From assembly GCA_903846015.1 (NCBI GenBank), contig CAIMZS010000381.1, forward strand, positions 1-36,151: DNA of 36,151 nt, read 5' to 3'. The position numbers were made by a program, and so were the translations under genes. The stretch is from an uncultured Anaerolineae bacterium (GTDB lineage Bacteria > Chloroflexota > Anaerolineae > Anaerolineales > Villigracilaceae). Of this stretch, positions 1 to 7,928 are shown piece after piece. The notes under the pieces are model-generated. The model was not told the DNA's origin. It saw only the letters and a list, made by a program, of their open reading frames with translations, and searched no databases. The number at the start of each line of letters is the position of its first letter. The stretch's first letter is position 1.

Positions 1-1
1 C

Positions 2-304
2 TTCGGACATTCTGATCAACCTGGTGTGGACTGCGGTCTGGCGTTGGAGCAGGCCGGCTATCTGGGTCGTGCTGCTTCTGTCGGCACAGGCGCTTCCACA
101 GAAGCGTTGGTGGAACTACGAAACCGAACTGATGCTCAGTCGATCTTCAAAGCCACCATTTCTTACTTCCCCGAGCGCTATGGCGAATATTTGATCCCAG
201 CCATTGTGGATCTGCTTGAAGGTATCAAGGTGCCAGAGCGGATTCTCCCAGGGGTAGCGCCAATTACCCGTGACAATGTAAATCAGCTTTATCCCGCCCC
301 ATAA
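2..304 (+). CDS. Sugar ABC transporter substrate-binding protein, C-terminal fragment
   Basis: The frame is open from the first bases of the window and ends in TAA at 302-304, so only about the last 100 residues are present. The visible part (EALVELRNRTDAQSIFKAT, then a helix-rich stretch and a final ITRDNVNQLYP) resembles the C-terminal lobe of periplasmic sugar-binding proteins of the ribose/rhamnose type (Peripla_BP_4). Such a protein captures a sugar outside the membrane and passes it to the permease. The ATPase at 436 and permease at 1194 follow on the same strand, which supports this role. The GTG at 26 is an internal codon, not a start. The substrate cannot be told from this fragment; the mutarotase gene at 3451 hints at a rhamnose-like sugar. 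Confidence 0.75.
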   Translation, partial: FGHSDQPGVDCGLALEQAGYLGRAASVGTGASTEALVELRNRTDAQSIFKATISYFPERYGEYLIPAIVDLLEGIKVPERILPGVAPITRDNVNQLYPAP

Positions 305-318
305 CTCGTTCTCTATTT

Positions 319-354
319 GCAACAGCCAGTGGCAAAATTGCCATTGGCTGTTGC
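319..354 (+). promoter_or_regulatory. Stem-loop between binding-protein and ATPase genes
   Basis: Arms 319-335 and 338-354 pair over 17 bp with one G-T wobble and a 2-nt loop. The hairpin starts 15 nt after the stop codon of the binding-protein gene and has no T-tract, so it is more likely an mRNA stabiliser or partial attenuator than a complete terminator. Such elements often let the binding protein be made in excess over the membrane components. Confidence 0.7.
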
Positions 355-435
355 TCTTGAGAAATTTCGAAGAATTGACAATTCAGAAAACAGCACTCCA
401 TTTTTTGACTTTCGCAGAGGAGATGACAAAACATC

Positions 436-1197
436 ATGCAACCATTGTTAAAAATTGAACATGTGTCAAAATCATTTGGTCATGTAGAAGCACTTAATGA
501 TGTTGGATTGGAAGTCTATGAAGGTGAAATTTTGGGGTTGCTTGGCGATAATGGCGCCGGAAAATCGACCTTGATCAAAATCCTCTCTGGAGTTTATCGA
601 CCCGATCAGGGACAATTTAATATTGACGGTCAGTTGGTGCATCTTAATGATCCTTCTACCGCTCAGAAGCTCGGAATTGCTACGGTATATCAAGATCTCT
701 CGCTTGTAGACACGCGCCCGGTAGCGCACAACATATTTCTAGGTCAGGAACCTCGAAAATACAATATCTTTTTAGATCAAAAAAAAATGGAACGCGACGC
801 TCTGTCGATTTTGGAGCGGCTGCATATTCAGCTCCCGTCTGTGTCGGTAGATGTAGAAGTGCTTTCGGGCGGACAGCGCCAAGCGGTGGCTATCGCGCGT
901 GCTATTGCCCAAGGTGGGAGGCTTTTGCTGCTGGATGAGCCCTGGGCTGCCCTCGGTGTAGAGCAAACTCAGAAAGTACGCCAACTCATGAAGGAACTGC
1001 GCACGCAAGGAGTGGCAATAATTCTGATAACGCATGATTTAAGTGAAATCTTGCAAGATACTGATCGCATCGCCGTATTGCGTCAAGGACGATTGATCGG
1101 CAGTACAGAATCCGGCCAATCATCTCAACACGAAATCATTGGTTGGATCACCGGGGCAATCAAAGGGGAAATCCGGTCCTCAGCGAGGTTGCAATGA
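436..1197 (+). CDS. Sugar ABC transporter ATP-binding protein (single NBD, FrcA-like)
   Basis: This 253-residue protein is a single nucleotide-binding domain of the carbohydrate-uptake (CUT2) class and energises sugar import from the cytoplasmic face. Walker A is GDNGAGKST, the Q-loop region reads VYQDLSLVDTRPVAHNIF, the signature is LSGGQRQ, Walker B is LLLLDEPWAALG and the H-loop is ITHDL. Most CUT2 ATPases such as RbsA have two fused NBDs of about 500 residues. The single-domain length fits the FrcA/fructose-type branch, which works as a homodimer. An oddity is Trp in Walker B where the family normally has Thr (DEPTAALG). An AGAGGAG tract at 416-422 is rather far from the ATG. The stop overlaps the ATG of the permease gene (ATGA), indicating translational coupling. 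Confidence 0.93.
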   Translation: MQPLLKIEHVSKSFGHVEALNDVGLEVYEGEILGLLGDNGAGKSTLIKILSGVYRPDQGQFNIDGQLVHLNDPSTAQKLGIATVYQDLSLVDTRPVAHNIFLGQEPRKYNIFLDQKKMERDALSILERLHIQLPSVSVDVEVLSGGQRQAVAIARAIAQGGRLLLLDEPWAALGVEQTQKVRQLMKELRTQGVAIILITHDLSEILQDTDRIAVLRQGRLIGSTESGQSSQHEIIGWITGAIKGEIRSSARLQ

Positions 1198-2147
1198 TCC
1201 AAAAATTTATTAAACATCAAAATAATTGGACTTTAATAGGTCTGTTGGCAACGCTGCTGATCCTGATGGTTGTTTTTACCATTTCGTCGCCGTATTTCCT
1301 GACACCAAAAAATTTCCTGAATATTGGGCAGGCCATCTCGATCCGCGGAATCATCGCCATCGGCTTAACCATGGCAATGATCACAGGAGGTCTGGATCTA
1401 TCGATTGCAGCAATTGCTGCAGCGGCTGGGATGATTGCTGCAGCATTAATTAATGGCAAGGTCGACGGTAACGTGGCTGCAATGGTCGGTCTGCTTGGAG
1501 CTGGAGTGCTTGGGTCCATCAATGGCGTGATTATTGTTCGCTTTCGGATCAGTCCGCTGATAGCCACGCTGGGTACTTTGCTCTTCTTCCGCGGGTTGGC
1601 TTATGTGATCAGCGGAGGAAACAATATCGTGATTGGTGTAGACACCTGGAGCTTCCTGGGCCGTGGGTTTGTATTTGGCATTCCTGTCTCACTGATTTTC
1701 TTCATCGTGTTGATCATTCTGAGTTACTTGTTCATGCGCTATACAGTGATCGGTAATTATATTTATGCGATTGGTGGCAATTCTCAAGCCTGCCGCAATG
1801 CGGGAATCAAGGTGGATAGGCTACGCTTCATCACCTACATCATCACAGCAGTATTGGCTGGGTTGGGCGGGCTAGTGCTCATGTCACAATCCGGGACTGC
1901 TGTTCCGATTGCACTGAGTGGTGCAGAACTGGATATTATCGCCGCAGTTGTACTGGGAGGAATTTCACTTTCCGGCGGACGCGGTAGTTTATTTGGCACT
2001 TTTCTTGGTGTGCTCATTATTGGCATTGTCAATAATGGTCTAATCCTGTCTGAAGTGCAAATTTACTGGCAGATGGTGGCGCGTGGTCTGATCTTGATTG
2101 TTGCCGTCACCCTGGACAGCTTTCGCAAAGGCGGCGGATATCGCTAG
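1194..2147 (+). CDS. Sugar ABC transporter permease (RbsC/FrcC family)
   Basis: This 317-residue polytopic membrane protein belongs to the BPD_transp_2 family and forms the translocation path of the CUT2 sugar importer. About eight to ten hydrophobic segments are visible. The family hallmark near the C-terminus is present: GGISLSGGRGSLFGT followed by NNGLIL. The ATG at 1194 was chosen because it overlaps the ATPase stop in an ATGA junction and has a GAGG ribosome site at 1185-1188; the frame stays open upstream to 1143 only as overlap with the ATPase gene. A strong terminator hairpin follows at 2207. It forms one transporter with the genes at 2 and 436. Confidence 0.93.
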   Translation: MIQKFIKHQNNWTLIGLLATLLILMVVFTISSPYFLTPKNFLNIGQAISIRGIIAIGLTMAMITGGLDLSIAAIAAAAGMIAAALINGKVDGNVAAMVGLLGAGVLGSINGVIIVRFRISPLIATLGTLLFFRGLAYVISGGNNIVIGVDTWSFLGRGFVFGIPVSLIFFIVLIILSYLFMRYTVIGNYIYAIGGNSQACRNAGIKVDRLRFITYIITAVLAGLGGLVLMSQSGTAVPIALSGAELDIIAAVVLGGISLSGGRGSLFGTFLGVLIIGIVNNGLILSEVQIYWQMVARGLILIVAVTLDSFRKGGGYR

Positions 2148-2206
2148 CCGTTACGCCACCTTTGCGTTCTCAGCTCTCATTTTTCAAATAGCAGCCTTTA
2201 TGATGC

Positions 2207-2259
2207 AAAAACTCAGCCAGATAGAGTGTCGGAACGCCACAGTATCTGGCTGAGTTTTT
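2207..2259 (+). terminator. Rho-independent terminator after the sugar transporter
   Basis: Arms 2207-2223 and 2243-2259 form a perfect 17-bp stem, with an A5 tract at its 5' foot and a T5 tract at its 3' foot, so it can act in both directions. The 19-nt loop holds a small GTG/CAC mini-hairpin. GATGC (2202-2206) and GCATC (2264-2268) could extend the stem past a 4-nt bulge. It stands only about 35 nt before the next gene, so downstream genes need read-through or a promoter within the hairpin region. Confidence 0.85.
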
Positions 2260-2294
2260 GTTGGCATCACATGTTTGGGTAGAGGTAAATGAGT

Positions 2295-3425
2295 ATGAAT
2301 CACCGTGAACGCGCCCTGGCGGCTATGCGTGGCGAACCGCTGGATCATATCCCTTTCATTGCCCGTATGGATTTGTGGTACTCATTCCACAAGAATCAAG
2401 GCACCCTGCCCCATCCCTATCAGAATGCCAGTTTGTGGGATATCCAGCGCGACCTGGGGATAGGCATCTTTGGTTTTGGCGCCTGGGATATCTCATTTTA
2501 TCGTCTGGAACATCATCGTGTAGATGTCCACAAAGAAACCCATGGCCAGGAGACAATCACCACGTATGTCACTCCGTACGGATCGTTGGTGGCACATGAC
2601 GTAATGGCAGAGGAGTTATTTGAAGCCGCTGGCACAGGGGCTCGGACTGAATATCCTTTCAAGAGCGACAAAGATTACGATGCGCTCCAATTTCTCATAG
2701 AAAACACTCAAGTCGTTGAAAATTTTGAGGCTTATGCTCAATTCATCAACGCAATAGGCGGAGATGGATTGGCGTTACCATTCTCGGGTCACCTGCCTGC
2801 CCATCAATTGATGATCTTCTTTATGGGTTATCAACGTTTTTACTATGAGCTCAGTGATCATCCCGCCCGCCTGGAAGCTTTGGTACAAGCTTTGCAAGCA
2901 CAGCAGGATCAAATACTTTCCCTGGCAGCGGCTTCGCCTGCGCAAGCAATTGAGGTGGGAGCTAACTATGATGAACAAATGACTCCACCCCCGATCTTTG
3001 AGCGCTTCTTTGCTCCCTTTTACCGGAAAGCCCGATTGATACTCTCCGCCGCTGACAAAATTCTCGTAATCCACGGTGATGGTGAGATGCGGCGCCTGCT
3101 GACCAATGTAATGGAGTGTGGTATTCAGGTTGTGGAAGCTATCACGCCCAAGCCAATGACATCCATCGACGTCGTCAGCACCCGCCGGTTATGGAAAGAC
3201 CGGGTGGCTATGTGGGGCGGCCTTTCGACAGTCATTCTGACCGATACATTTAGCGACCGACAGTTTGAGGCCTTCTTAGAGACTCTCTTCCGTGATATTG
3301 CCCCAGGTGACCGATTCATCCTGGGCTTCGGCGACAACGTCCCCACCGATGCTTCCTTCGAGAGGGTAAAGCGAATCGCCCGGTTTTGGGATGAGAACGG
3401 CGCTTATCCGTTACCCGTTGGTTGA
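2295..3425 (+). CDS. Uroporphyrinogen decarboxylase (URO-D)-like protein 1
   Basis: This 376-residue protein has the URO-D/MtaA TIM-barrel fold. It opens with NHRERALAAMRGEPLDHIPF, as family members do, and ends with the typical GFGDNVPTDASFERVKRI segment. The family includes haem-synthesis decarboxylases and corrinoid methyltransferases. This branch sits in sugar clusters and its reaction is not established. The metal-site segment reads HGDG rather than the HxC of MtaA, so zinc-thiolate methyltransfer chemistry of the MtaA type is not supported. Two starts are possible, 2289 and 2295. AGAGG at 2281-2285 is 3 nt from the first and 9 nt from the second, so 2295 is preferred. It lies directly upstream of the double mutarotase and is a distant paralogue of the gene at 7929. 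Confidence 0.8.
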   Translation: MNHRERALAAMRGEPLDHIPFIARMDLWYSFHKNQGTLPHPYQNASLWDIQRDLGIGIFGFGAWDISFYRLEHHRVDVHKETHGQETITTYVTPYGSLVAHDVMAEELFEAAGTGARTEYPFKSDKDYDALQFLIENTQVVENFEAYAQFINAIGGDGLALPFSGHLPAHQLMIFFMGYQRFYYELSDHPARLEALVQALQAQQDQILSLAAASPAQAIEVGANYDEQMTPPPIFERFFAPFYRKARLILSAADKILVIHGDGEMRRLLTNVMECGIQVVEAITPKPMTSIDVVSTRRLWKDRVAMWGGLSTVILTDTFSDRQFEAFLETLFRDIAPGDRFILGFGDNVPTDASFERVKRIARFWDENGAYPLPVG

Positions 3426-3450
3426 ATTCAGTAAGCTCCAGGAGGCGATT

Positions 3451-4101
3451 ATGCAGCGTGTGGCAACGTTTATGGCGGTTAAGCCTGGTTTGGAAAAAGG
3501 TTATGTTGAAGAACACCGCAATATCTGGCCGGAAGTTCTGGATGGTATTACGCGTTTTGGTATTCATAGCTACAGTATTTTCATGCGTGGGCGCGAGTTA
3601 TACTCCTATTTCGAAGTGGATAACCTGGAGCACACTACATCACTGGCTGTCGCCGATCCTGATAATCAACGTTGGCAGTTACACATGCGAGATTTCTTCG
3701 ATGTTGGCTCAGGTATTAAAGATGGCTCAACAATTTATCCGGTTGAAGTTTTTCATACCGATGGATATTCAGGTGTGCTGCCGGCGGTGCAGCGTATTGG
3801 CATGTTGATGCAATTAAAAAGCGGGATGGAGCAGAAGTACGTGGAAGAACACCGCAATATTTGGCCGGAAATCCTGGCCGGCATTGAGCGCGCCCGCATT
3901 CGTAGCTACAGTATTTTCCTAATTGGACTAACATTGTTTTCCTTTTTTGAGGTGGATGACCTACATGGTGCGATGAGCATGTTGGCAAATGACCCGGATA
4001 ATCAACGCTGGCAGGTCCACATGGCTGGGTTTTTCGATAAAGGGCCGGGTATTCAAGAAGGAACTACCGAATACCTGAATGAAGTATTTTATAGGAAATA
4101 A
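3451..4101 (+). CDS. Tandem fusion of two L-rhamnose mutarotase (RhaM) domains
   Basis: RhaM interconverts the alpha and beta anomers of L-rhamnose and is normally a single domain of about 104 residues. This 216-residue protein carries two copies, residues 1-105 and 113-216, offset by 112 residues. Domain 1 has Tyr18, His22, Tyr41 and Trp75; domain 2 has Tyr130, His134, Tyr153 and Trp187. The Tyr18, His22 and Tyr41 positions match those of E. coli RhaM as recalled. Both copies share EEHRNIWPE, SYSIF and DPDNQRW, so both look active and the duplication is internal. RhaM is a dimer, so the fusion may be a covalent pseudo-dimer. AGGAGG at 3440-3445 fixes the ATG at 3451. The next gene begins 4 nt downstream. 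Rhamnose itself is not certain; another deoxy-sugar or sugar acid is possible. Confidence 0.88.
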   Translation: MQRVATFMAVKPGLEKGYVEEHRNIWPEVLDGITRFGIHSYSIFMRGRELYSYFEVDNLEHTTSLAVADPDNQRWQLHMRDFFDVGSGIKDGSTIYPVEVFHTDGYSGVLPAVQRIGMLMQLKSGMEQKYVEEHRNIWPEILAGIERARIRSYSIFLIGLTLFSFFEVDDLHGAMSMLANDPDNQRWQVHMAGFFDKGPGIQEGTTEYLNEVFYRK

Positions 4102-4105
4102 TAAT

Positions 4106-5566
4106 ATGTCAAATTATCTTAGGGCGGGTGTTGCCCGTAGGACCATCAACCCGCCGCTTGGTATTCGCTCCCCAGGATTCCGTTTGTTTGGTAACCCAAT
4201 TCAGGCGATTGAATCTGACCTAACAGCTACTGCAATTGTTTTAGCTCATGAGAATACCAAGTTCGTTATCATCGGTATTGATCTCTCGAATGTGGGTATT
4301 GACCTGTCCATGCAAGGTCAGCGACCGGCAGATGACATGCGGGCATTGATTTCGCAGGCCTTGGGCATTTCTCCCACCCATGTCCTACTAAATACAAGTC
4401 ATACGCATAGCGGTGTCGCCATGCCTGAGTATATGCCAGATTCACCAGAACAGATTTCCCTTAAGAAAGATTATCGCCGCTTACTGATTTCATCATTGGT
4501 GGAAGCAGCGCGGGATGCGGATCGGAAACTCCAACCAGCACGGATCGGTGCGGGTTGGGGTGAATGCCATATCGGCGTTTATCGTCGTGAGTTTCGCGAT
4601 AGTCGTGATGTTCTTGGCGAGGTTCCCGGTCATCCCGTTGATCCGTCAGTAGGTGTGATCCGGGTGGATGACTTGGATGGAAGTCCGATTGCCATTCTCT
4701 TTCGCTATTCCTGTCATCCTGTGACCATGGGCCCGAGATCCATGCTGGCATCGTCAGATTATCCTGGAGCAGCTCGTGATGTGATAGAAAAAAATTTGGG
4801 CTGTTTGGCAATATTTCTTCAAGGTTGTGGTGGCAATATTAATCCATTAGTTGGCATGGGGTACGAAGTAGATTGTCGTGATACCAAGAATCGGGTCGGT
4901 ATGACTCTGGGGAGTGAGGTACTTAAGGTTGCTGTTTCCATTCGCACCAATCTACTTCCTGGGAAGCGCTGTGCCTTGGGCAATATTCCCGATATTTTGT
5001 TTACTCCATGGGAACCGATCCATAATGAAACCTGCGCTTATCTGGGAACAATGGAGGTAACCATCCCATTGGAATACATTGAGATGCCTACATTGGAATA
5101 TGCAGAAGAAATACACACTCGTTGGCTACAAATCCATGAAGAACGCCGGCAACGAGGCGCGCAAGAGTGGGAAATTCGTATTGCCGAAAAATATGTACAG
5201 TGGTCGCAGATTTTGTTGGATGCTGTTATCAAAGTTCACCCAACCTGCGAGTTAACCGTCCAGGGGTTACGAGTAAACGATATATTGATTCTGGGAATAA
5301 ACGCTGAGGTTTTTTTTGAGACAGGGATAACAATCAGGACTCAATCATCTTTTCAGAATACTTTCGTTCTTGGGTATTCCAATGGCACAATTGGTTATAT
5401 TCCACGTGCTCAGGATTTTCCCGCCGACGGATGGAAATTGGAAGAGTCTTACGCTGTACCAGATTTGATATTTCAAGTTCATCCGCACCCCGTTGCTCTT
5501 CATCCGGATTCTGAGCAGCGGGTAATTGACGGAACAATGGATCTGATTGACAAATTAACCAAATAG
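4106..5566 (+). CDS. Neutral/alkaline ceramidase-like hydrolase, copy A
   Basis: This 486-residue protein matches the N-terminal domain family of non-lysosomal ceramidases, zinc amidases. Likely zinc ligands are in SHTHSG (98-103), CHPV (His204), INAEVFFETG (Glu401) and GYIP (Tyr431). They correspond to the His/His/Glu/Tyr set of the Pseudomonas enzyme as recalled. The nucleophile motif of true ceramidases (G-[DN]-x-S-P) reads GCGGNINP (240-247), with Asn246 where Ser is expected. No signal peptide is visible, whereas classical ceramidases are secreted. A cytoplasmic amidase or esterase acting on an imported sugar conjugate is therefore more plausible than a ceramidase. The start at 4106 follows AGGAA at 4093-4097, 4 nt after the mutarotase stop. 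Copy B at 5622 is a close paralogue. The substrate is unknown. Confidence 0.82.
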   Translation: MSNYLRAGVARRTINPPLGIRSPGFRLFGNPIQAIESDLTATAIVLAHENTKFVIIGIDLSNVGIDLSMQGQRPADDMRALISQALGISPTHVLLNTSHTHSGVAMPEYMPDSPEQISLKKDYRRLLISSLVEAARDADRKLQPARIGAGWGECHIGVYRREFRDSRDVLGEVPGHPVDPSVGVIRVDDLDGSPIAILFRYSCHPVTMGPRSMLASSDYPGAARDVIEKNLGCLAIFLQGCGGNINPLVGMGYEVDCRDTKNRVGMTLGSEVLKVAVSIRTNLLPGKRCALGNIPDILFTPWEPIHNETCAYLGTMEVTIPLEYIEMPTLEYAEEIHTRWLQIHEERRQRGAQEWEIRIAEKYVQWSQILLDAVIKVHPTCELTVQGLRVNDILILGINAEVFFETGITIRTQSSFQNTFVLGYSNGTIGYIPRAQDFPADGWKLEESYAVPDLIFQVHPHPVALHPDSEQRVIDGTMDLIDKLTK

Positions 5567-5621
5567 AGTATCCATTGAAAAAATTAATGTTTTGGTCTGT
5601 TATTTTGCAGAGGAGTTTTTG

Positions 5622-7070
5622 ATGTCCAAAATACTTTATGCAGGTGTGGCAAGGCGGATTATTAATCCAATGATAGGCATCCGGAAAGCCGGTCTGCGCC
5701 TTTTTGGTGATCCAATCCAGGCAATTGAGAGTGATCTCACAGCTACCGTACTGGTTTTGAGCGATGGGGATACCAGGGTAGTAATTATTGGAACTGATTT
5801 GATTACCATGACCCCGGATGAGGCGGGGGAGTTACGAGCAGGAGTGGCACAAGCATTGGGTATTAGCAATTTAGATGTAATGCTTAATTTGAGCCATAAC
5901 CACAGCGCCCCGGCGCTTCCTCAATATATGTCTGATTCTCCTGAACAGATCAGGCTTAAAGAAAGGTACAAAGGTAATCTGAAGCGTTGGCTTATCGAAG
6001 CAGCGACTGAAGCAAATCAAAATATTCAACCTGCCCGTATTGGCACTGGTTGGGGAGAATGTCAGATAGGTGTTTATCGCCGTGAGTCCCGTGATGAGCG
6101 TGATGTCCTCGGCGAAGTTCTTGATCATGCTATTGATTCATCCGTGGGAGTCATCCGTGTAGACGATCTGGATGGAAACCCAATTGCCACGATCTTTCGA
6201 TATTCATGCCATCCTGTTACTGTTGGCCCGCGCTCCTTTATTGGATCGAGTGATTTTCCTGGCCCGGCACGTGAAGTCATCGAAAAATCTCTCGGTGGGC
6301 TGGCGATATTCATGCAAGGCTGTGGCGGTAACATTAATCCGTTAGTCGGAATTGGGTACGAAGTAGATTGTCGCGACACAAAAAATCGCGTCGGTATGAC
6401 ATTAGGCAGCGAAGCGCTTAAGGTAGCTGTAAATATTCGAACGAATCGGAAGCCCGGAAAGCGCATACCACTGGGTAATGTGCCGAATATTCTTTTCACA
6501 CCGTGGGAGCCGATCGATGGCGATACTTGCACCCACCTGAGTGCAAGTGAGCTAATTGTCCCTGTGGAATTTATCGATTTACCGCCACTAAAAGAGGCTG
6601 AAGCAATTCACGATCGTTGGCTACAGACGCTTGAAGATCGCAGGCAACGCGGTGCCCAGGAGTGGGAAATTCGTGTTGCTGAGAAGTACGAACAATGGGC
6701 GCGTGAATTGGTTGATGCCGTCAGGCATGGGCCACCACCCTGTGAACTTTATATACAAGCGTTGCGCGTGAATGATATTGTCATAGTTGGGATCAATGCT
6801 GAAGTATTTTTCGAGACGGGCCTGACGATCAAAGCGCTATCACCGTTCAAGGATACCTTTATTCTTGGCTACACCAATGGCTTAATTTTCTATTTACCAC
6901 GTGCGGATGATTACCCATTGGGCGGTTGGAAGATTGACGCCAATTATGCTGTGCCTGATTTAATGTTTCAGGCATATTTCTTGCCAGTTGCAATTCAACC
7001 TACCACCGAACAGACTCTTGTCCAGCGCGCCGTTGACTTGATCCAACAATCTACCATTGAGAAAAGTTGA
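5622..7070 (+). CDS. Neutral/alkaline ceramidase-like hydrolase, copy B
   Basis: This 482-residue paralogue of the 4106 protein aligns along its whole length; shared blocks include NPIQAIESDLTAT/DPIQAIESDLTAT, GCGGNINPLVG and YEVDCRDTKNRVGMTLGSE. The first metal motif is SHNHSAP instead of SHTHSG, and the second remains CHPV. The nucleophile position is again Asn (GGNINP), so the substitution is shared and not a sporadic loss. No signal peptide is seen. AGGAG at 5611-5615 sets the ATG at 5622; the frame is open to 5592 but upstream residues have no counterpart in copy A. Retention of two divergent copies suggests different substrates or a heteromer. A hairpin covers the stop codon (7052-7087). 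Confidence 0.82.
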   Translation: MSKILYAGVARRIINPMIGIRKAGLRLFGDPIQAIESDLTATVLVLSDGDTRVVIIGTDLITMTPDEAGELRAGVAQALGISNLDVMLNLSHNHSAPALPQYMSDSPEQIRLKERYKGNLKRWLIEAATEANQNIQPARIGTGWGECQIGVYRRESRDERDVLGEVLDHAIDSSVGVIRVDDLDGNPIATIFRYSCHPVTVGPRSFIGSSDFPGPAREVIEKSLGGLAIFMQGCGGNINPLVGIGYEVDCRDTKNRVGMTLGSEALKVAVNIRTNRKPGKRIPLGNVPNILFTPWEPIDGDTCTHLSASELIVPVEFIDLPPLKEAEAIHDRWLQTLEDRRQRGAQEWEIRVAEKYEQWARELVDAVRHGPPPCELYIQALRVNDIVIVGINAEVFFETGLTIKALSPFKDTFILGYTNGLIFYLPRADDYPLGGWKIDANYAVPDLMFQAYFLPVAIQPTTEQTLVQRAVDLIQQSTIEKS

Positions 7071-7087
7071 ATATTTTCTCAATGGTA
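7052..7087 (+). promoter_or_regulatory. Hairpin spanning the stop codon of the 5622 gene
   Basis: Arms 7052-7065 and 7074-7087 form a perfect 14-bp stem with an 8-nt loop that contains the TGA stop (7068-7070). No T-tract follows, so it is more likely a transcript-end stabiliser or attenuator than a full terminator. The next gene begins about 40 nt downstream. Confidence 0.6.
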
Positions 7088-7125
7088 ACTGTCGCATTAG
7101 CAGTATTTCGTAAAAGGACATTTTT

Positions 7126-7887
7126 TTGCATTCTTTTGTGAATGTTGTCAATCCGTGGGATGTGATGCTGGTGATTGTTGTCGCCATTCAGGCGACCATT
7201 TTGGCATATCTACCGCAGCCACGCTGGAAAGCTTTTATGATTTCGTTACCAATTCCGTTTACTGTAATGGTTCTGGCGGCTGGTCGACCCCTTGATGCCA
7301 CCAATATGCTGGGTTTATTTTACTTACTATTGTTTACTCATACTGTAAGAATTTTGCATCAGAAATTCAGTGCCCCAATTATTCCATCTATTGTGCTTTC
7401 AGCTTTTGGTTACTGTATTATAGGTTATCTAACTACTTTTATAATACCAAAAACGGCAGCAGCATTTTGGGTGACCTGGTTGTTTGTCATCTTGTTAGGT
7501 TCTTATCTGAGCATTAAACAAACTGACCGATTGGAACCGGTATACCGAACCCAATTAGCGGTATGGATCAAGCTGCCAATCATCGCTGGCGTTGTGATAA
7601 TCTTAATACTGGTAAGAAATTTTATCCAGGGGTTCGCAACAGTTTTCCCGATGGTTGGCGTGATTGCTGCATACGAGTCTCGTTTTTGTTTATGGACAAT
7701 CAGTCGACAGATTCCTGTGGTTATGGTTTCGATGAGTACGATGATGGCTGTGGCATTTCTGGTTGAGCAATATTGGAGTTTACCGCTTTCTCTACTGGCT
7801 GGATGGTGTGCTTTTTTGATAATTTTTAGCCTGATGACGATCTGGTTGTGGGCTAAAGTTCCCAAACCAGCCAGATACCTGTTATGA
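7126..7887 (+). CDS. Unknown integral membrane protein (7-8 TM)
   Basis: This 253-residue protein is mostly hydrophobic, with about seven or eight membrane segments (near residues 10-30, 35-52, 57-75, 85-108, 113-130, 145-167, 195-215 and 220-245). Short charged loops separate them, such as KQTDRLEPVYR, and it ends in KVPKPARYLL. I recognise no family motif. The start is TTG at 7126, placed by AAGGA at 7114-7118 with 7-nt spacing; no ATG with a ribosome site fits better. It lies between the ceramidase-like pair and a UroD-like gene on the same strand. A transporter or accessory role for the cluster's substrate or product is possible but unproven. Confidence 0.65.
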   Translation: MHSFVNVVNPWDVMLVIVVAIQATILAYLPQPRWKAFMISLPIPFTVMVLAAGRPLDATNMLGLFYLLLFTHTVRILHQKFSAPIIPSIVLSAFGYCIIGYLTTFIIPKTAAAFWVTWLFVILLGSYLSIKQTDRLEPVYRTQLAVWIKLPIIAGVVIILILVRNFIQGFATVFPMVGVIAAYESRFCLWTISRQIPVVMVSMSTMMAVAFLVEQYWSLPLSLLAGWCAFLIIFSLMTIWLWAKVPKPARYLL

Positions 7888-7928
7888 ATTAACTATTCTA
7901 TCAAGAAATACTAACAAAAGGAGAATCC

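Noticed and set aside
423..458. Eleven-codon upstream frame before the ATPase gene (ATG at 423)
   Set aside because: It follows a GAGG sequence but is too short to support as a gene and may be chance; a leader role cannot be shown.
4106..7070. Genuine secreted ceramidases
   Set aside because: There is no signal peptide and the nucleophile Ser position holds Asn in both copies.
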